Below are positions 45,245 through 56,760 of a stretch of DNA of 64,000 nucleotides, piece after piece (position 1 is the stretch's first letter; each line of letters starts with the position of its first letter). This stretch comes from Flaccisagitta enflata (taxonomy: Eukaryota; Chaetognatha; Sagittoidea; Aphragmophora): the NCBI GenBank assembly GCA_965153355.1, contig OZ231126.1, positions 53,444,001 through 53,508,000 of the forward strand. The letters are read 5' to 3'. Below the pieces are notes generated by a model. It worked only from the letters and a program-made list of their open reading frames with translations. It was not told the DNA's origin and did not search any database. The translations under genes were made by a program, and so were the position numbers.

Positions 45245-46267
45245 TTACAGGCTTTTTCCTTTTTTGCTTTGCGGAGCACCTGACTGATTGTTTGGTCCTT
45301 GTTTGGCGGAACTGTCAGTCTTTGAATTAGGTCCCTTTTTCCGACGAACGGCGTTCATGTTCTGCCCAGAGCCAGAACTGGGGACGGGATTCTTTTTTTG
45401 TTCAGGCTTTTGCCGTGGATTCTTTGGTTTTGAATTCTTTCCACGAGATTCAGAGGACTTTTTCGACTCTGATATTGGTTTAGCGGCTGCCGGGTTGCTT
45501 TTAGTTTTCTGCGGCGGGTGTTTTTCCTGAACATCCTCCAATGAAGGATCTTTTGGAAGTTTGTCAAACCACTTTTCCTTTTCCTCCCACTTTTTCAATT
45601 CGCGGGTCTCTCCTTCTATCTTAGCGTCATTCCACTTCCGAAAAAGAGCGTCTTTCACTCCTTCATCTGTGGTCATTCCCTGGATGAGATTCTTCATCTG
45701 GTCCTCAATAGAATCATTCGCCGTTTGTGCATTTTTTGCATGAAGCGTCATGACCCGGCACTCATTTTCAACAAATGCTTTTGCCTGTTCTACCCGAATT
45801 GCATCAATTTCCGCGTTTTCGGGTTGAGTGGGCGTCGGACGGAATTTTTTGACGAAAAAAGGAGGATCCTGTTGGAACCACTCTCTGTACTTAGAGGCCA
45901 AAGCAGTGTTTCTAACGGACTTATGAGTATTGGAAGCGTGGGATTTGACTAGTTGTTTCCACTGTGCCGCTACTGAGTCGATGCATTGAGTAACATTGTT
46001 GTCAAGAACTGTTTCCTTTTCTTTATCATCACTAGAGAATTTGAAAGGTTCTCGGCTGCGATGAACTCCAGCACTAGTGCGTGCGGGAGTTTGAGAGAAG
46101 ATTGGGACTTGGCTGGGTGTTGCTGGAACTTCCTCATTTTCTGCATCATGATTTTGTTTTATCGCGTCGACTAAGTAGTAAAAGGAGTCCTTAAAGTCTT
46201 TGTGGAAGCTTTGAATCTGATGAGACAGTGACTCCACCGCTTTGATAAGGGCGTCGTTTTGTGGCAT
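45245..46267 (-). CDS. PLE ORF1, putative nucleic-acid-binding protein
   Basis: 340 codons from the ATG at 46267, 44 bp inside the terminal repeat. The N-terminal half is mixed and helical-looking. The last ~90 residues are very rich in Lys, Ser, Pro and Gln, as expected for a nucleic-acid chaperone. I see no zinc knuckle. It ends KKGKSL at a TAA overlapping the next reading frame, which is open in -1 through an A-rich stretch. Calling it gag-like is by position and composition only. Confidence 0.6.
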   Translation of the reverse strand: MPQNDALIKAVESLSHQIQSFHKDFKDSFYYLVDAIKQNHDAENEEVPATPSQVPIFSQTPARTSAGVHRSREPFKFSSDDKEKETVLDNNVTQCIDSVAAQWKQLVKSHASNTHKSVRNTALASKYREWFQQDPPFFVKKFRPTPTQPENAEIDAIRVEQAKAFVENECRVMTLHAKNAQTANDSIEDQMKNLIQGMTTDEGVKDALFRKWNDAKIEGETRELKKWEEKEKWFDKLPKDPSLEDVQEKHPPQKTKSNPAAAKPISESKKSSESRGKNSKPKNPRQKPEQKKNPVPSSGSGQNMNAVRRKKGPNSKTDSSAKQGPNNQSGAPQSKKGKSL

Positions 46268-46311
46268 TGTGGAAGATTGTTTTTCTTGTGCACATCAACG
46301 GCAATGGAAAA

Positions 46312-46372
46312 TATTATGAAAATAACTAGCACAGACTAGTATCTCAATGTCGTTGGGGTATGGAAGAAGAAA

Positions 46373-46375
<3 letters not shown>
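46312..46375 (-). repeat. PLE terminal repeat, 5' copy
   Basis: Partner of 42393-42456, bounded on its outer side by (TA)n (about 46374-46410). Inside it the palindrome ACTAGT-loop-ACTAGT can form a short hairpin. Confidence 0.9.
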
Positions 46376-46413
<38 letters not shown>

Positions 46414-46429
46414 AAATATTATATAAAAA

Positions 46430-47010
46430 TGAGAGTGATTGGAAAGAAATTTTTGAATCACACTGATATTATTAGAAAAAATGCTGTTTTTGACTGTTTT
46501 AGGTCCTTTTTGGCCTGTTTTTGGCCTGTTATGACCCCTTTATCGGTATCTAAAGCTCTCAATGAGTATGTTTGACCTATTTCTGACTGTATTGAGTGAG
46601 ATTAACAAAAAAATTGAGCTTAGCAATGAACTGTATGATAAAAATGCCAATTTTGGCCATTTTAGGCCATTTTTGGCCTGTTTATGACCTGGTATGACCC
46701 CTGTATCAGTGTCCAAAGCTCTCATTGAGTATATTTGACCTAGTTCTGACTGGATTAAGTGAGATTAGCAAAACAATTTTAATCATCGATGATCTACTTG
46801 ATGAAAACGCCGATTTTTGCCATTTTAGGCCATTTTTGGCCTGTTTTTGGCCTGTTGAGATCCCGTTAGTAACGTCCAAAGCTCTCAATAATTATATTTG
46901 TCCTGGTTTTGACTTAATTGAGAGTGATTAGCAAGAAAATTTTAAATAACATTGATATTTCATGAAAAAATGCTGTTTTTGGCTGTTTTGGGTCATTTAA
47001 GGCCTGTTTT
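46430..47010 (+). repeat. 162-bp satellite units, right arm
   Basis: The anchor AGCTCTC falls at 46554, 46717 and 46880 (period 163). It passes directly into the unique outer arm ending at 47314. Confidence 0.9.
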
Positions 47011-47404
47011 TTGCAATTTACAGTCCCCGTATAGCCGCAAAATTCTCGTAAACTGTGTATTCACTTCAATTCTTGTTAGGTTTGACTGAAAAACGCAACC
47101 AGGCAACAACTGTGTACTCCAAATAGCAAAAAATTGCATTTTTACCCAAAAAATTGCAAAAAAAATGGCTTTTTGAAAGGGGGGCCCAAAAAATATTCCA
47201 AAACGGAGGTCAAAATAGTGCTCAGCACAAAAAAATATGTCAGAATAGTGAAAATCCGGAGTTTTTTGGCAATTTTGACCCCACACTTTAGTTTCTGCCG
47301 TTAAGCTCCCTGACTATAAATGCTGGGGGCTTGACCAGACCTGTACATTCTGTAGTAGCGAGTAGCGCCACTACTCGGAAGATCAGGAGCTATCTCGGAA
47401 ATTT

Positions 47405-47700
47405 TTGAGAGAAGACAAAAAAGAAGAAGGAAAAACGAAAAAAGGGAGAAAAAAGAAAAAAAAAGAAAAAGAAAAAGAAAAAGAAAAAAAAAGAAAGAAA
47501 AAGAACAAGAAGAAGAAGAACAAGAAGAAAAAGAAGAAGAAGAGGCAGAAGAAAAAAAGAAGAAGAAGAAAAAAAGATGGAGAAGAAAAAAAGAAAAAGA
47601 AGAAAAGAAGAAGAAGAAGAAACGAAAAGAAGAATACAAGGAGAAAAAAGAAAGAAAAGAAAATAAAGTAGAAAAAAATAAGGAAAACAAAGAAAAGTAG
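47405..47700 (+). repeat. Purine-rich (GAA/GAAA)n tract
   Basis: Starts about 90 bp outside the right end of the giant foldback. Impure; no gene. Confidence 0.85.
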
Positions 47701-48161
47701 TAGGACAGGGAACGAGACTATATATAGAGTTCTGCAGACAGACGGATAAAAAGATGGAAAGATAGGATGAAGTAAGAATATGAAATGATTTTATTTTTAT
47801 TATTGTACTAGAAGGTGTACACTTTACTGATGTGATAAAAAAGAATGGCTCGAGTCTTTTAATGCTATAAACAGCAGAGTCTTTTAATGCTATAAACAAC
47901 AGAGGTCATAAAAAAGATTACAGATATAGATAAGTCGGAAGGTTTGAGAGGGGAAATCCTGCTACTCGGAAGGAAAGCAGAATGTACAGGTCTGGGCTTG
48001 ACTATGATAAGACTTCCTTCGCATTTATGTAAAGTACAGTAGTCTATATTCCAATGCCAGAGCGGATCCAAGCGTTATACTACGATCAGAAAAATGGAGC
48101 CTCACTCTCAGTTGCAAAAATGATTGCCCTGTCATCACAGAGAGTTTCGATCCGTCTTCTT

Positions 48162-48424
48162 GTTTTTAGTCTCGTGTACGCGACTCTAAAACCTGCTATG
48201 TCGGTCGGTCCGTCGTTCGGGTTGGTCAATCCGTTGGTCACGTTTTGGCATCTAAAGGCAATTTATATGCTACTGCTCCTCTCCAAATGTTCTTTTAGCC
48301 TTTTGTGTGACTTGGGTAGCCTTACTCCTGTGAACATCAGTAAGGTATTTGAATCCTCAGTCAGTCCGTCACATTTGTCAGCTATTGGCGGATCTGACAT
48401 TACCGCACAAACAGGCCTTGTAGT
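48162..48424 (-). repeat. Dispersed hairpin element, variant
   Basis: TTTTTAGTCTCGTGTACGCG, CTCTAAAACCTGCTATGTCG, GGTCCGTCG, ending ACAAACAGGCCTTGTAG. Confidence 0.65.
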
Positions 48425-48548
48425 TATAACATTAAATCACTGCCCCCACCCAGCGGCACAGGAAACATGGATCATCCTAGTTTTCTCTATCAGGAGCATA
48501 GCAGTTAGCTTGTGGTGCGAACAGCAATATGGGTGTCAAGGGTGATTA

Positions 48549-48777
48549 GGAGGCGTTTCTAGTCAAAGACGATCGCGTTTTGATAGGGCCACTCGGTCGC
48601 TCGCTACGTTCGTTCGCTCGCACCGTTCACTCCGCTCACTCGCTCCGTTCACGGGCTCGCTCACTCACTACGCTCACTCCCTCGTGGGACAGTTAAAATT
48701 CTTGAAATATGTGTTCACGCTGTTATTGCGTTTCACGGGAACAAACGCGTTTTTCATCTTCACTAGAAACACGCCCT
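48549..48777. mobile_element. GGCGTTTCTAGT MITE, copy 3
   Basis: 229 bp, from GGAGGCGTTTCTAGTCA to CACTAGAAACACGCCCT, flanked by TA. It has the same orientation and interior as copy 1. Confidence 0.82.
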
Positions 48778-48973
48778 TATTGGATAATCGGTTCTCGACA
48801 TTTTTTCGGGTCTATTTTCGTCCTCTGCCGATCATAACAATAAAGGCGATAACAATAAAGAGAACCCCCATAGAATTAGGAGGTAGAAGGGAGGGGTGGA
48901 GGTCGAGATAGAGGATGAGAAGGAGAACAAGGAGACTGACATCAAAGCAGTTATGATTATGGAGCTGAAGCTA

Positions 48974-49225
<252 letters not shown>

Positions 49226-49794
49226 GACAGAGACCGGGATTGGGACCCGGGACAGACCGGAAGAAAATCTAACCCGCCAGCTGAGACAAAGATCTAGTTC
49301 GTCTTCACTGTTTCGAAATAATTCATCTAAAGCCCAAGTCGGACTGTCACTGGGAGATAACGAGAATGACAAATGGTTCCATCGATGGAACGAGATCTTT
49401 TCTCCATTCGCACAAATATTGTTTTCTGTCCGTGACAGTTGGGAAATGGGACAGGCCTGTGGCCACTAGGGCAAATTGAATTCACGGATGGATAACGCGC
49501 GGGCACTTTTGTACAGAGTGCTTATATCACATCTCTGGCATTACTCGTTTGCGGATACAGTGTATCCTCCCGAATTCTTTAGACATGATGACATCTAATG
49601 TGGAGAAAAAGATATGGAACACGAATGCCTGATCGAGGGGAGTTGTTTTCAAAAACAATCCATATTGATGGTTGGAGTGAAATATTTCAAACCAAAAACT
49701 CTGATCAGTGATGCGCATTGAAACCAGGCTTGGCACAGAAAACAGTAAACGTTATGTGTATCTTATTCCGAGAAAATTTAGTGGAATGAGAGAA

Positions 49795-50009
49795 AACAAG
49801 GCCAACACCTATAAGTCGCGTGCGAGACTTACAGAATGACTTAGCATGACTTAGAATGACTTAGAATGACTTACTATACTCTAAAATGACTTAAAATGAC
49901 TTAAAGGAATAAAATTGATAAAAAAAGTAAAAGTGTGACCGACAGACCAACCGACGGACGGACGGACGGACGAAGCGGGGTGTAGAGTCGCGTGCACGCG
50001 ACTAAAAAC
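49795..50009 (+). repeat. Dispersed hairpin element, B type, full
   Basis: AAAACAAGGCCAACACCTAT, AAGTCGCGTGCGAGAC, several AGAATGACTT 10-mers, (GACGGACG)n, and the perfect palindrome AGTCGCGTGCACGCGACT followed by AAAAA. Confidence 0.9.
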
Positions 50010-51180
50010 AGGCTAGATCTATATACTGTAAATGTTAGTAAAAGCCGGTGCCGCATTGGGAAACTTCATGTGGTCATGTGACACAGCATCGATTGTCATG
50101 AGGTCACGTGACGCGAAAGAGGCCATCAGCGGAAGCCAGCCAAAAGTTCACAGCGATTGGAGATAAAAACCAGGCAGTTCATCGGAAAGGAAAAGAGAGA
50201 GAGAGAGAGAGAGAGCCTTTTCCGGATGGGCGTAAAGCCGACTTCGATTTGTCACCATTTGACAGCAGTGGGCCGGGAAAAGAGTGGAATTTTTACCAAC
50301 GCATCCTCGGCCTCGGCTTTGGTCTCTCCGTTTAATTCGGTTGGTTCAAATTTGACGCGTGGATGAGTCATGAACTCGCCCAACCAGATTCATTTTAATG
50401 GCACTTTTACATACATGCGAATGTCTTGGTTTGGTTCGGTTGCGTGGATTTTTTGGGATTTTTTGTTTTACAGGTTCATAGATGTCAATTTTGTCTTAAA
50501 ATTTTCCTCTGATGGCAGCTTTCCTCTACTTGTTATGCTAGCATTGCAGATTTCTTCTGTTTCGTAATTGGACTGATTTTTCTTAGTGCCAAACCAAACA
50601 ATAATCATGGAAAAATAAGCCAATGGTTTCGCCCATCATCAACAATCGTTTTAGATGAGGTAGTTTGAGCAAGGACAGCGATACAATTCTTATTCCGTGA
50701 GCTTATTCTTTTCTAGTTATTGAAAAAAAACGTCTTTTGAAAAACTGGAAAGCTATGAAAAATAGTGGGCAACGCCCCCTATAAAAGCTCTCGGAATGCA
50801 TGTGTAAAAATGAGTGCCGCTAAGAGAGCCTAAAAGAAGGGTATTACCCCGCATCTCTCATCGATTTCAGAATAAGTTAATGTTTAGAATTTTTTTTCCT
50901 AAAGCTCAAGCGGAAAGCCAAAAACAGGGGGGTGCTAAAACTTTTGGCGCCTCATCACGCTGTATTTTGCGTCCATGTGTAGTTTCTTTTGCAATTATTT
51001 CATGGCGGGAATATAATAATGAGAAAATCAAGATAGCAATACTCTATGACGACAAACATGTAATTGTTACATCAAATGTTATAGATAATTCAGCCCCGGC
51101 TCCCAGTGGAAAAGACGATAATGGTTCGTTGGTTGATTCCCGTCATGACGCCATCGGCTTTTATTCCCATTAAAGCAGTC
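50010..51180. other. No gene recognised
   Basis: It contains the palindromic E-box GTCACGTGAC at about 50103-50112 and a 119-codon plus-strand frame (50814-51173) without recognisable domains. Confidence 0.45.
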
Positions 51181-51240
51181 ATTTGCTTCATGCAAATCAC
51201 TCTGATGATTGTGCCTTTTTCCATTGGTGGATGTGTGAGA

Positions 51241-51247
<7 letters not shown>

Positions 51248-51307
<60 letters not shown>

Positions 51308-51403
51308 AACAGACAGACACAGAAACAGGGAAAGAAAGAATAGAAAGACACAGACAGAGACGAAGTACCGGAGTGAGACAAGGAGAGACAGAGACAGACG
51401 GAG

Positions 51404-51492
<89 letters not shown>
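51248..51492 (+). repeat. Two (AG)n blocks with AGAC-rich spacer
   Basis: 51248-51304 and 51409-51492 are pure AG. The spacer is a decayed AGAGACAG array. A short (AG)n is at 50193-50214. Confidence 0.92.
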
Positions 51493-51494
<2 letters not shown>

Positions 51495-52699
51495 AAACCG
51501 GCAAAAACATTGACAGACAGGAAGACAAGCTAGATGACAGAAAGATAAATACAAAAGCAGAGAACCTTTGAGTAAAATCTCCGCCAGTTTCCTCTGCAAA
51601 TGGCAGCGATTTTATGCCACTCTCGCCCAACTCTCTGCACTTGATTTCACTCTGTCTTTCTGCATAGTTTTAGCTGTTTCTACAGGTTGATCCATCTGAA
51701 ATCATGTGGAAGAAAACAACACCAATTGACTGTATAGATGAAAAAATCTGTTTGGAAAAAAAATGTATCACATAGATGAATTAATTTCTTAATGCAAATT
51801 TTCCATATAGCATGGTCGAAAATTTCATTAAACCTAAACACAAAACAAACTGTGCCATTGATTATGAGATCAAAATTTTCAAGCAAACCTAGCCCAAATC
51901 AAAAGAGAAAGAAAAAGAAAAAACAGAAATTTTTTTAAAGAAAGTTTTGATTCGTTTTGGATGATTTGAATTAAAACACGTTGTATTTTTTCTTTCTCTC
52001 TTCTAGGAAGCGAACTTGAGCTCTGTCGGAGCGCTCAAATCCTGTAGTTAGCATTTGCGTTTTTTTCCTGCGTGAAACGGCAGCTGTACATATCAATATC
52101 ATTATTGATTTTTTTAGTTATAAAAGTGAACTTATGTCACAAGGAACGTTAAAATATGTTCTACGAGAGCGGGGCGGCTTACAGCAGGAAAAAATCTGGG
52201 TAAAATCAATTCATTAGAACCCTGTGAATGTTGAAACATTAATACTACTTTGACTCCATGGGATTGGTATTTATAATTGAGGTCCCCTTGAGGTTCAGAT
52301 ACAGGTTATAGGGGAGGCTGCCTGAAACTGTCTTTGTCTAAGATTTTCTCCCTTGCGAACTTCCTCTCCTCATCCCATCTTTATGGGGATATTAAGCAAA
52401 AATACAAAGAAAATCGCAGCTTCTGTTTTTTACTTCAGAAAAGAAGACAGTGCGGCGAACGACAAAATCTATACAATTATCGTTCAAACAAATTGGTCTA
52501 GTTTGTACAAAAATTGATCCCGGCTCTTATTTTTTGTTCTAAATTGCATAATAGATAGCTTATGGAGGGACTTCAACTGAAAATTACAACTAACATTATA
52601 TCAAATTTAGGCTACCCCTTACTACAGTTCTATCTCCCTCTCTCCCTCTTGTCTTTTTTTCGCTCTTCCTTCTTTCATCCTTGCCAATGCTCTCAGACG

Positions 52700-53040
52700 T
52701 GCGATTATCACGATTTTGTTCTCTCTCACTTTAATGGGGCTTTTATGTACGTGCTCACTTGTCATCTGACTCTACTTCGCCCATTTTGTAAAAGAGGTCG
52801 ATACGTTAGCAGTCTGTCTTTGAATCACTGTATCAGCTCAACGTAGATACCTACCGATGGTTTAGTCGCAGAATTGTCGTAGTTTTTGTTCTTTTTCCGA
52901 ACCATTATTTAGGTGTGTTAAAGAAAACATACCAGCGCTTGTTAATGTACTGATTACCACGATTTTGTTCTCTCTCTCACTTTAATTGGGCGTACATGAC
53001 AATTGACTTAACCCTGTCTATTCTATGAGAGGTTCGTCCA
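52700..53040 (+). repeat. Diverged duplication, ~250 bp apart
   Basis: CACGATTTTGTTCTCTCTCA followed by CTTTAAT.GGGC occurs near 52710 and again near 52957. The copies have drifted and carry no evident ORF. Confidence 0.6.
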
Positions 53041-53216
53041 TTACCGGCAAGTCCTTACATCGTTGCTTCGGCAACTTACCCGTCCGTTCAGACGTAGATT
53101 TGTTGCTGTTTATGCTCTTCCATGGAACCAGAATTGGCAATATTCAGCAAAGATTTAATGGGAGTTCATTCTCTGAATGTTGTAAGTACTGCCGAAATAT
53201 TCCTTCTTGGCTGACC

Positions 53217-53492
53217 TCCACAGTCTATGGACATTACGGTATCTGTAGATATGTAAGCAGTTTGGCATACCTCAACACATTGAAATCTCTCATTCTGGCA
53301 CATTTCAACATATTGAGATCTCTCATTCTACTGAGATAAATCTTTTAGAATGAGAGATTTTAATGCTTTGAAATGTGCCAGAATGAGAGATCTCAACGCG
53401 TTGAAATGTGCAAGAATTAGAGATCTCATTACGTTGAAATATACCAAACTGCTGACATATCTACAAATGCCGTTTTGTCCACTGACTGTCCA
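53217..53492. repeat. Large hairpin with subrepeats
   Basis: GATATGTAAGCAGTTTGGCA at the left is mirrored by ACCAAACTGCTGACATATC at the right. Each arm carries two to three ~33-bp subunits with GAGATCTCTCATTCTGGCAC. The axis is near 53345. Confidence 0.85.
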
Positions 53493-53738
53493 CTCCCAGA
53501 TTTTATCCACCCAATATTCCCAGTCGACATTTTGAGGGAGTTGTTTACAAAGGCTTTTAAAAAATCCAACCGCTGCTACAGTACGATGAGAGCAATGACT
53601 GGAGGATAGATTTTAGGTATTCTAATTTCATTTGTATCATAAAATATTTAAAATCTAGGCTAATTAAAGATTGCTCTATTGAGTGAATGCATTTGCATCT
53701 TTTATACTTTAACTTGTGACTTGACCTCATTGAGACTT

Positions 53739-53988
53739 CATTTTTCAAAGTTTTAACCTAATTCATTAGATCAAGTGAAAAAATTTTATACAATTTTGAA
53801 AAAAAAATCAGCTCAATCGGGTCATTTTTATAGGTTTTATAGCTATAAAATTTATGCAAATTAGTTTTTAAGCAAAATTAAAAATGGTCATAAAACCTGT
53901 AAAAATGCACCGTTGAGCTGATTTTTTTTTTCAAAACTATATGAAATTTTTTACTCAATCTATCGAGATAGGTTAGAACTTTGAAATG
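53739..53988. repeat. 250-bp inverted repeat
   Basis: TTTCAAAGTTTTAACCTA and AAAAAAATCAGCTCAA at the left are mirrored by TTGAGCTGATTTTTTT and TAGGTTAGAACTTTGAAA at the right. Arms of about 100 bp flank a short AT-rich centre. It is probably a MITE; no target duplication is evident. Confidence 0.78.
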
Positions 53989-54319
53989 GCAGGCTTTCAA
54001 GTGGAATCCCGCCTGCATAACAACGCCTTTAATGGCGCCCCACCTTTAAAATTAAAGAACTAGATTCTTCAGTCCTAGAATTCTTCGAGCATTTTTTATG
54101 TTAAAATATCCCTGGTTAACAGAGCCTCCTTTCACAGTGACCCATCTTTTTAGGTCAGTTTTTTCGCTTTTAAAAAATTCCCCTGAAATAAAGGTAAATA
54201 ATTTTATTTGGTAACAAAATGAAATCACAGTAATCAAACAAACAAAAAATTATGTTATCAAATTACATGTTATTGGATTATGTTATTGAATCATTAATTT
54301 TCATATAAACAGTCCCCCG

Positions 54320-55240
54320 TTTTTAGATGCGTCCTCGCATCTCTATAAGAGGGTCTGTCCCTTGGTAGGTAGGTCTGTCTGAATGTCTGTCTGAATGTCC
54401 GGAACGCGAAAATTCCAAAACACGATTTTCAATGTTTTCTCTTAATTTCTCTTCATGTCTCTTCATGTCTCTTATATTTCTTATGTCTCTTTCATCTCTT
54501 TTGTCTCTTTTGTCTCTTGTGTCTCCTATATGTCTCTTATGTCTCCTATATGTCCCTTATATCTCTTATTTCTCTTATGTATCGTAGGTATCCTATGTCT
54601 TTTATGTCTCTTTGTCTCTTTTGTCTTTTTTGTCTCCTCTATGTCTCTTATGTCTCCTATATGTCTCTTATGTCTCATATATCTCTTATGCCTCGTATAT
54701 CTCTTACATCTCTTATGTCTCCTTTTTGTCTCTAAGGTCTCTTATGTCTCTCATGTCTCTTCATGTCTTTATATGTCTCTTATGTCTCTTATGTCTCTTA
54801 TGTCTCCTCATGTTTCCTCATGTCTCCTCATGTCTCCTCATGTCTCTCTATGTCTCTCGAAGTCCCTTTATGTCTCTTTGTGAGGATGAGGCGGGGAGGG
54901 GTGGGGAGGCGTGGGAGGGGCGGGTGGGGAGGGGTGGGGGAGGGGAGGCGTGGGGGGGTGTGGGGAGGCGTTGGGGGGGCGTGGGGAGGTGTGGGGGGAT
55001 GGGGAGAGGGGAGGGGAGGCGGGTGGAGGGGAGGGGAGGCGTGTGGGGGGAGGGGTGGGGAGGCGGGGGGGGGGGGAGGGGTGGGGGAAGGGAGGAATCA
55101 GTTTATATTTTTGTCTGTATCTCTGTATCTTTATATTTTCATATCATTATATCCTAATATCTTTATATCATAATAATTTGTATGAAAATATCTCACATCT
55201 AAAGAGGACGCATCTATTGGACATCTCTTGGCCTTGTTAT
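54320..55240 (-). repeat. Long C-type hairpin element with 10-bp minisatellite and G-rich tract
   Basis: TTTTTAGATGCGTCCTCGCA, TCTCTATAAGAGGGTCTGTC, ~430 bp of TGTCTCTTAT-like repeats (54445-54880), ~200 bp of GGGGAGG-rich sequence (54885-55095), AAGAGGACGCATCT, then CTTGGCCTTGTT. The stem is GATGCG/CGCATC. Confidence 0.82.
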
Positions 55241-55497
55241 GATAAAGAATATTTGGTCCCATCAAGACCGCTACGCCGAGGTCCCGTTGAATCATGATTT
55301 GTGGGGTGGGGAAAAAATCCAGCTTCATAGGCGACGGGAAGATACTCTCGCCTCTTTGCCTATTTAGATGGTATTTGGGGTGATTTTGTATTTTTTAGGT
55401 TAAAATTTTCTCTGGTAAATCCGAATCTCGCTATGTGATGGTGATTTTGGGGGTTGGGGCGTTGTTGGGGGTCAAAGATGGTGATTAAGGTGGTATT

Positions 55498-56435
55498 CAG
55501 GCCTGAGCGATTGTATTGGGTATTGGTATTGGGTTTACAATATTCATGTGTATTGGGTTTTCCCAATACATGTAGTTAATTTTGTTATTTTTCCAATACA
55601 ATACAATACTATACACTATTACAAAAAAGTTGATCTAAGAAAAATGAAATATATGAGAGAAAGACTGAAGGAGATGAAGAGGAAGAGGAAAAGCATTCCT
55701 CGGTCTGAGGGAGAACAAAAGAAATGGAGAAGGTGAGAAAAGGAGGATTTGCTAAGAGTAAAAGAGGGTGAAGGATGAAGTGGAGAAGGTGAGAAGTGGA
55801 GGATTTGCTGAGAGTAAAAGTGGGTGAAGGATGAAAAAAGGAAGAGGAAGACGAACTTATGACAGATTAAGTGGGTTGAAAATAAAGAAAAAGGAGAAGA
55901 ATAAGAATAAGAATCTATGAAAGAAACAATCAGAAGCTGGAAGGATGAAGAGGAGGAAGAGAGAGAGACAGGGAAAGATAATAATAAACAAAAAATAAAA
56001 AAAAGAGAATCAGATCAAAACAAAAAAATAAAAAAATAGATAAGTTTAAAAAAAAAGAAAAAAGATACTAACGAAAAAGACAGAATAACAAAAAAATGAA
56101 ATAAAACTTTTATCAAAATGAAAAAAAAAAAGAAAATTTTTCAGCTCATCCTATATAACAAAATATTAATATGATGATCAAAATTATTTTATTTTTTTCA
56201 TCATATTTCTATCATCCAACTATAATTAGTTTGATATATATTACTACTTATTACTTATTATTAAAGCTATATAAGATCATATATATATTGTATTGTATTG
56301 TATGCTATGATAATGTATTGTATACAATTTTAATGGATATTGTATTGTATTGGTATTGTATTGTATTGTCCCAATACTTGAAAGTATTGTATTGGTATTG
56401 TATAGTTGACAAAAATGCTATATAGCTCAGGCCTG
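55498..56435. mobile_element. hAT-like non-autonomous element
   Basis: Ends CAGGCCTGAGC and GCTCAGGCCTG are flanked by the 8-bp direct repeat GTGGTATT (55490-55497, 56436-56443). An 8-bp duplication with CAGG ends is typical of hAT. The interior holds purine-rich DNA and TATTG minisatellite near both ends. It is inserted between two copies of a ~70-bp repeat (55370-55438, 56437-56503). Confidence 0.85.
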
Positions 56436-56499
56436 GTGGTATTTGGGGTGATTTTGTATTTTTTAGGTTAAAATGTCCTCTGGTATATCCGAATCTCGC

Positions 56500-56690
56500 T
56501 ATGTGCCACCCGACCGCGACTGGTATTGGCCGTGTATCCGGCCTTGTTCCAAAAATATGCACAATGTCACAGTATTTTAGTTTTGAACTTTCTCTGTAGC
56601 GACTAATACAGTTTGTACTTTTTAGTTGCGTACACATTGATACTTCGTTCAGTTGATTGGTCGATTGGTCCGTCGGTTGATGAGTCGGTT
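56500..56690 (-). repeat. Two dispersed element fragments
   Basis: 56500-56552 carries GTGTATCCGGCCTTGTTCC. 56617-56690 starts TTTTTAGTTGCGTACACATT and contains GGTCGATTGGTCCGTCGG. Confidence 0.6.
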
Positions 56691-56760
56691 GTTCTAGTTG
56701 GGAGTTTAATGCTGGCGAGAATTCTTAGAATTCACGCTACCGAGAATCGGGGATTTTCAC

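Larger units (their letters stand above)
42289..46428 (-). mobile_element. Penelope-like retroelement (PLE) with terminal repeats
   Basis: About 4.1 kb. In element orientation it has an AT-microsatellite, a 64-bp terminal repeat, ORF1, a reverse transcriptase with C-terminal GIY-YIG endonuclease, a 3' UTR, the same 64-bp repeat and (TA)n. Candidate 11-bp target duplications ATTATATAAAA sit at 42289-42299 and 46418-46428. It is inserted in a 162-bp satellite unit: CTAGTTCTGACTTA on the left joins GAGAGTGATT on the right as in uninterrupted units. The coding region has at least two frameshifts after ORF1, so this copy is probably inactive. Confidence 0.88.
32067..47314. mobile_element. Giant foldback element with satellite-repeat arms, multiply interrupted
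   Basis: The ends are inverted: TAGTCAGGG at the left (resumed after a nested insertion as CAGGGAGCTTAA at 33616) and TTAAGCTCCCTGACTA at the right. TA flanks both sides (32065-66, 47315-16). Inverted arms follow: 33621-33930 mirrors 47010-47310, and 33930-34610 (162-bp units, reverse) mirrors 46430-47010 (units, forward). No transposase is visible. Nested insertions are annotated separately. This resembles Foldback/Galileo-type organisation; the superfamily is not established. Confidence 0.7.

Noticed and set aside
44707-45287. Plus-strand frames across the Penelope element
   Set aside because: Shadows of the minus-strand reverse transcriptase and ORF1 frames.
50100-50115. GTCACGTGAC E-box as a promoter element
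   Set aside because: A single palindromic site without a gene start nearby; insufficient to call regulation.
50814-51173. 119-codon ORF as a possible gene
   Set aside because: No recognisable domain, no splice or promoter context, and average composition.
51660-51700. Possible rRNA 3'-end-like sequence (ACAGGTTGATCC)
   Set aside because: The match is short and adjacent bases do not follow rRNA.
54455-55173. Ser/Val-rich then Gly-rich frames
   Set aside because: They read through a TGTCTCTTAT minisatellite and a G-rich tract inside a C-type dispersed element.
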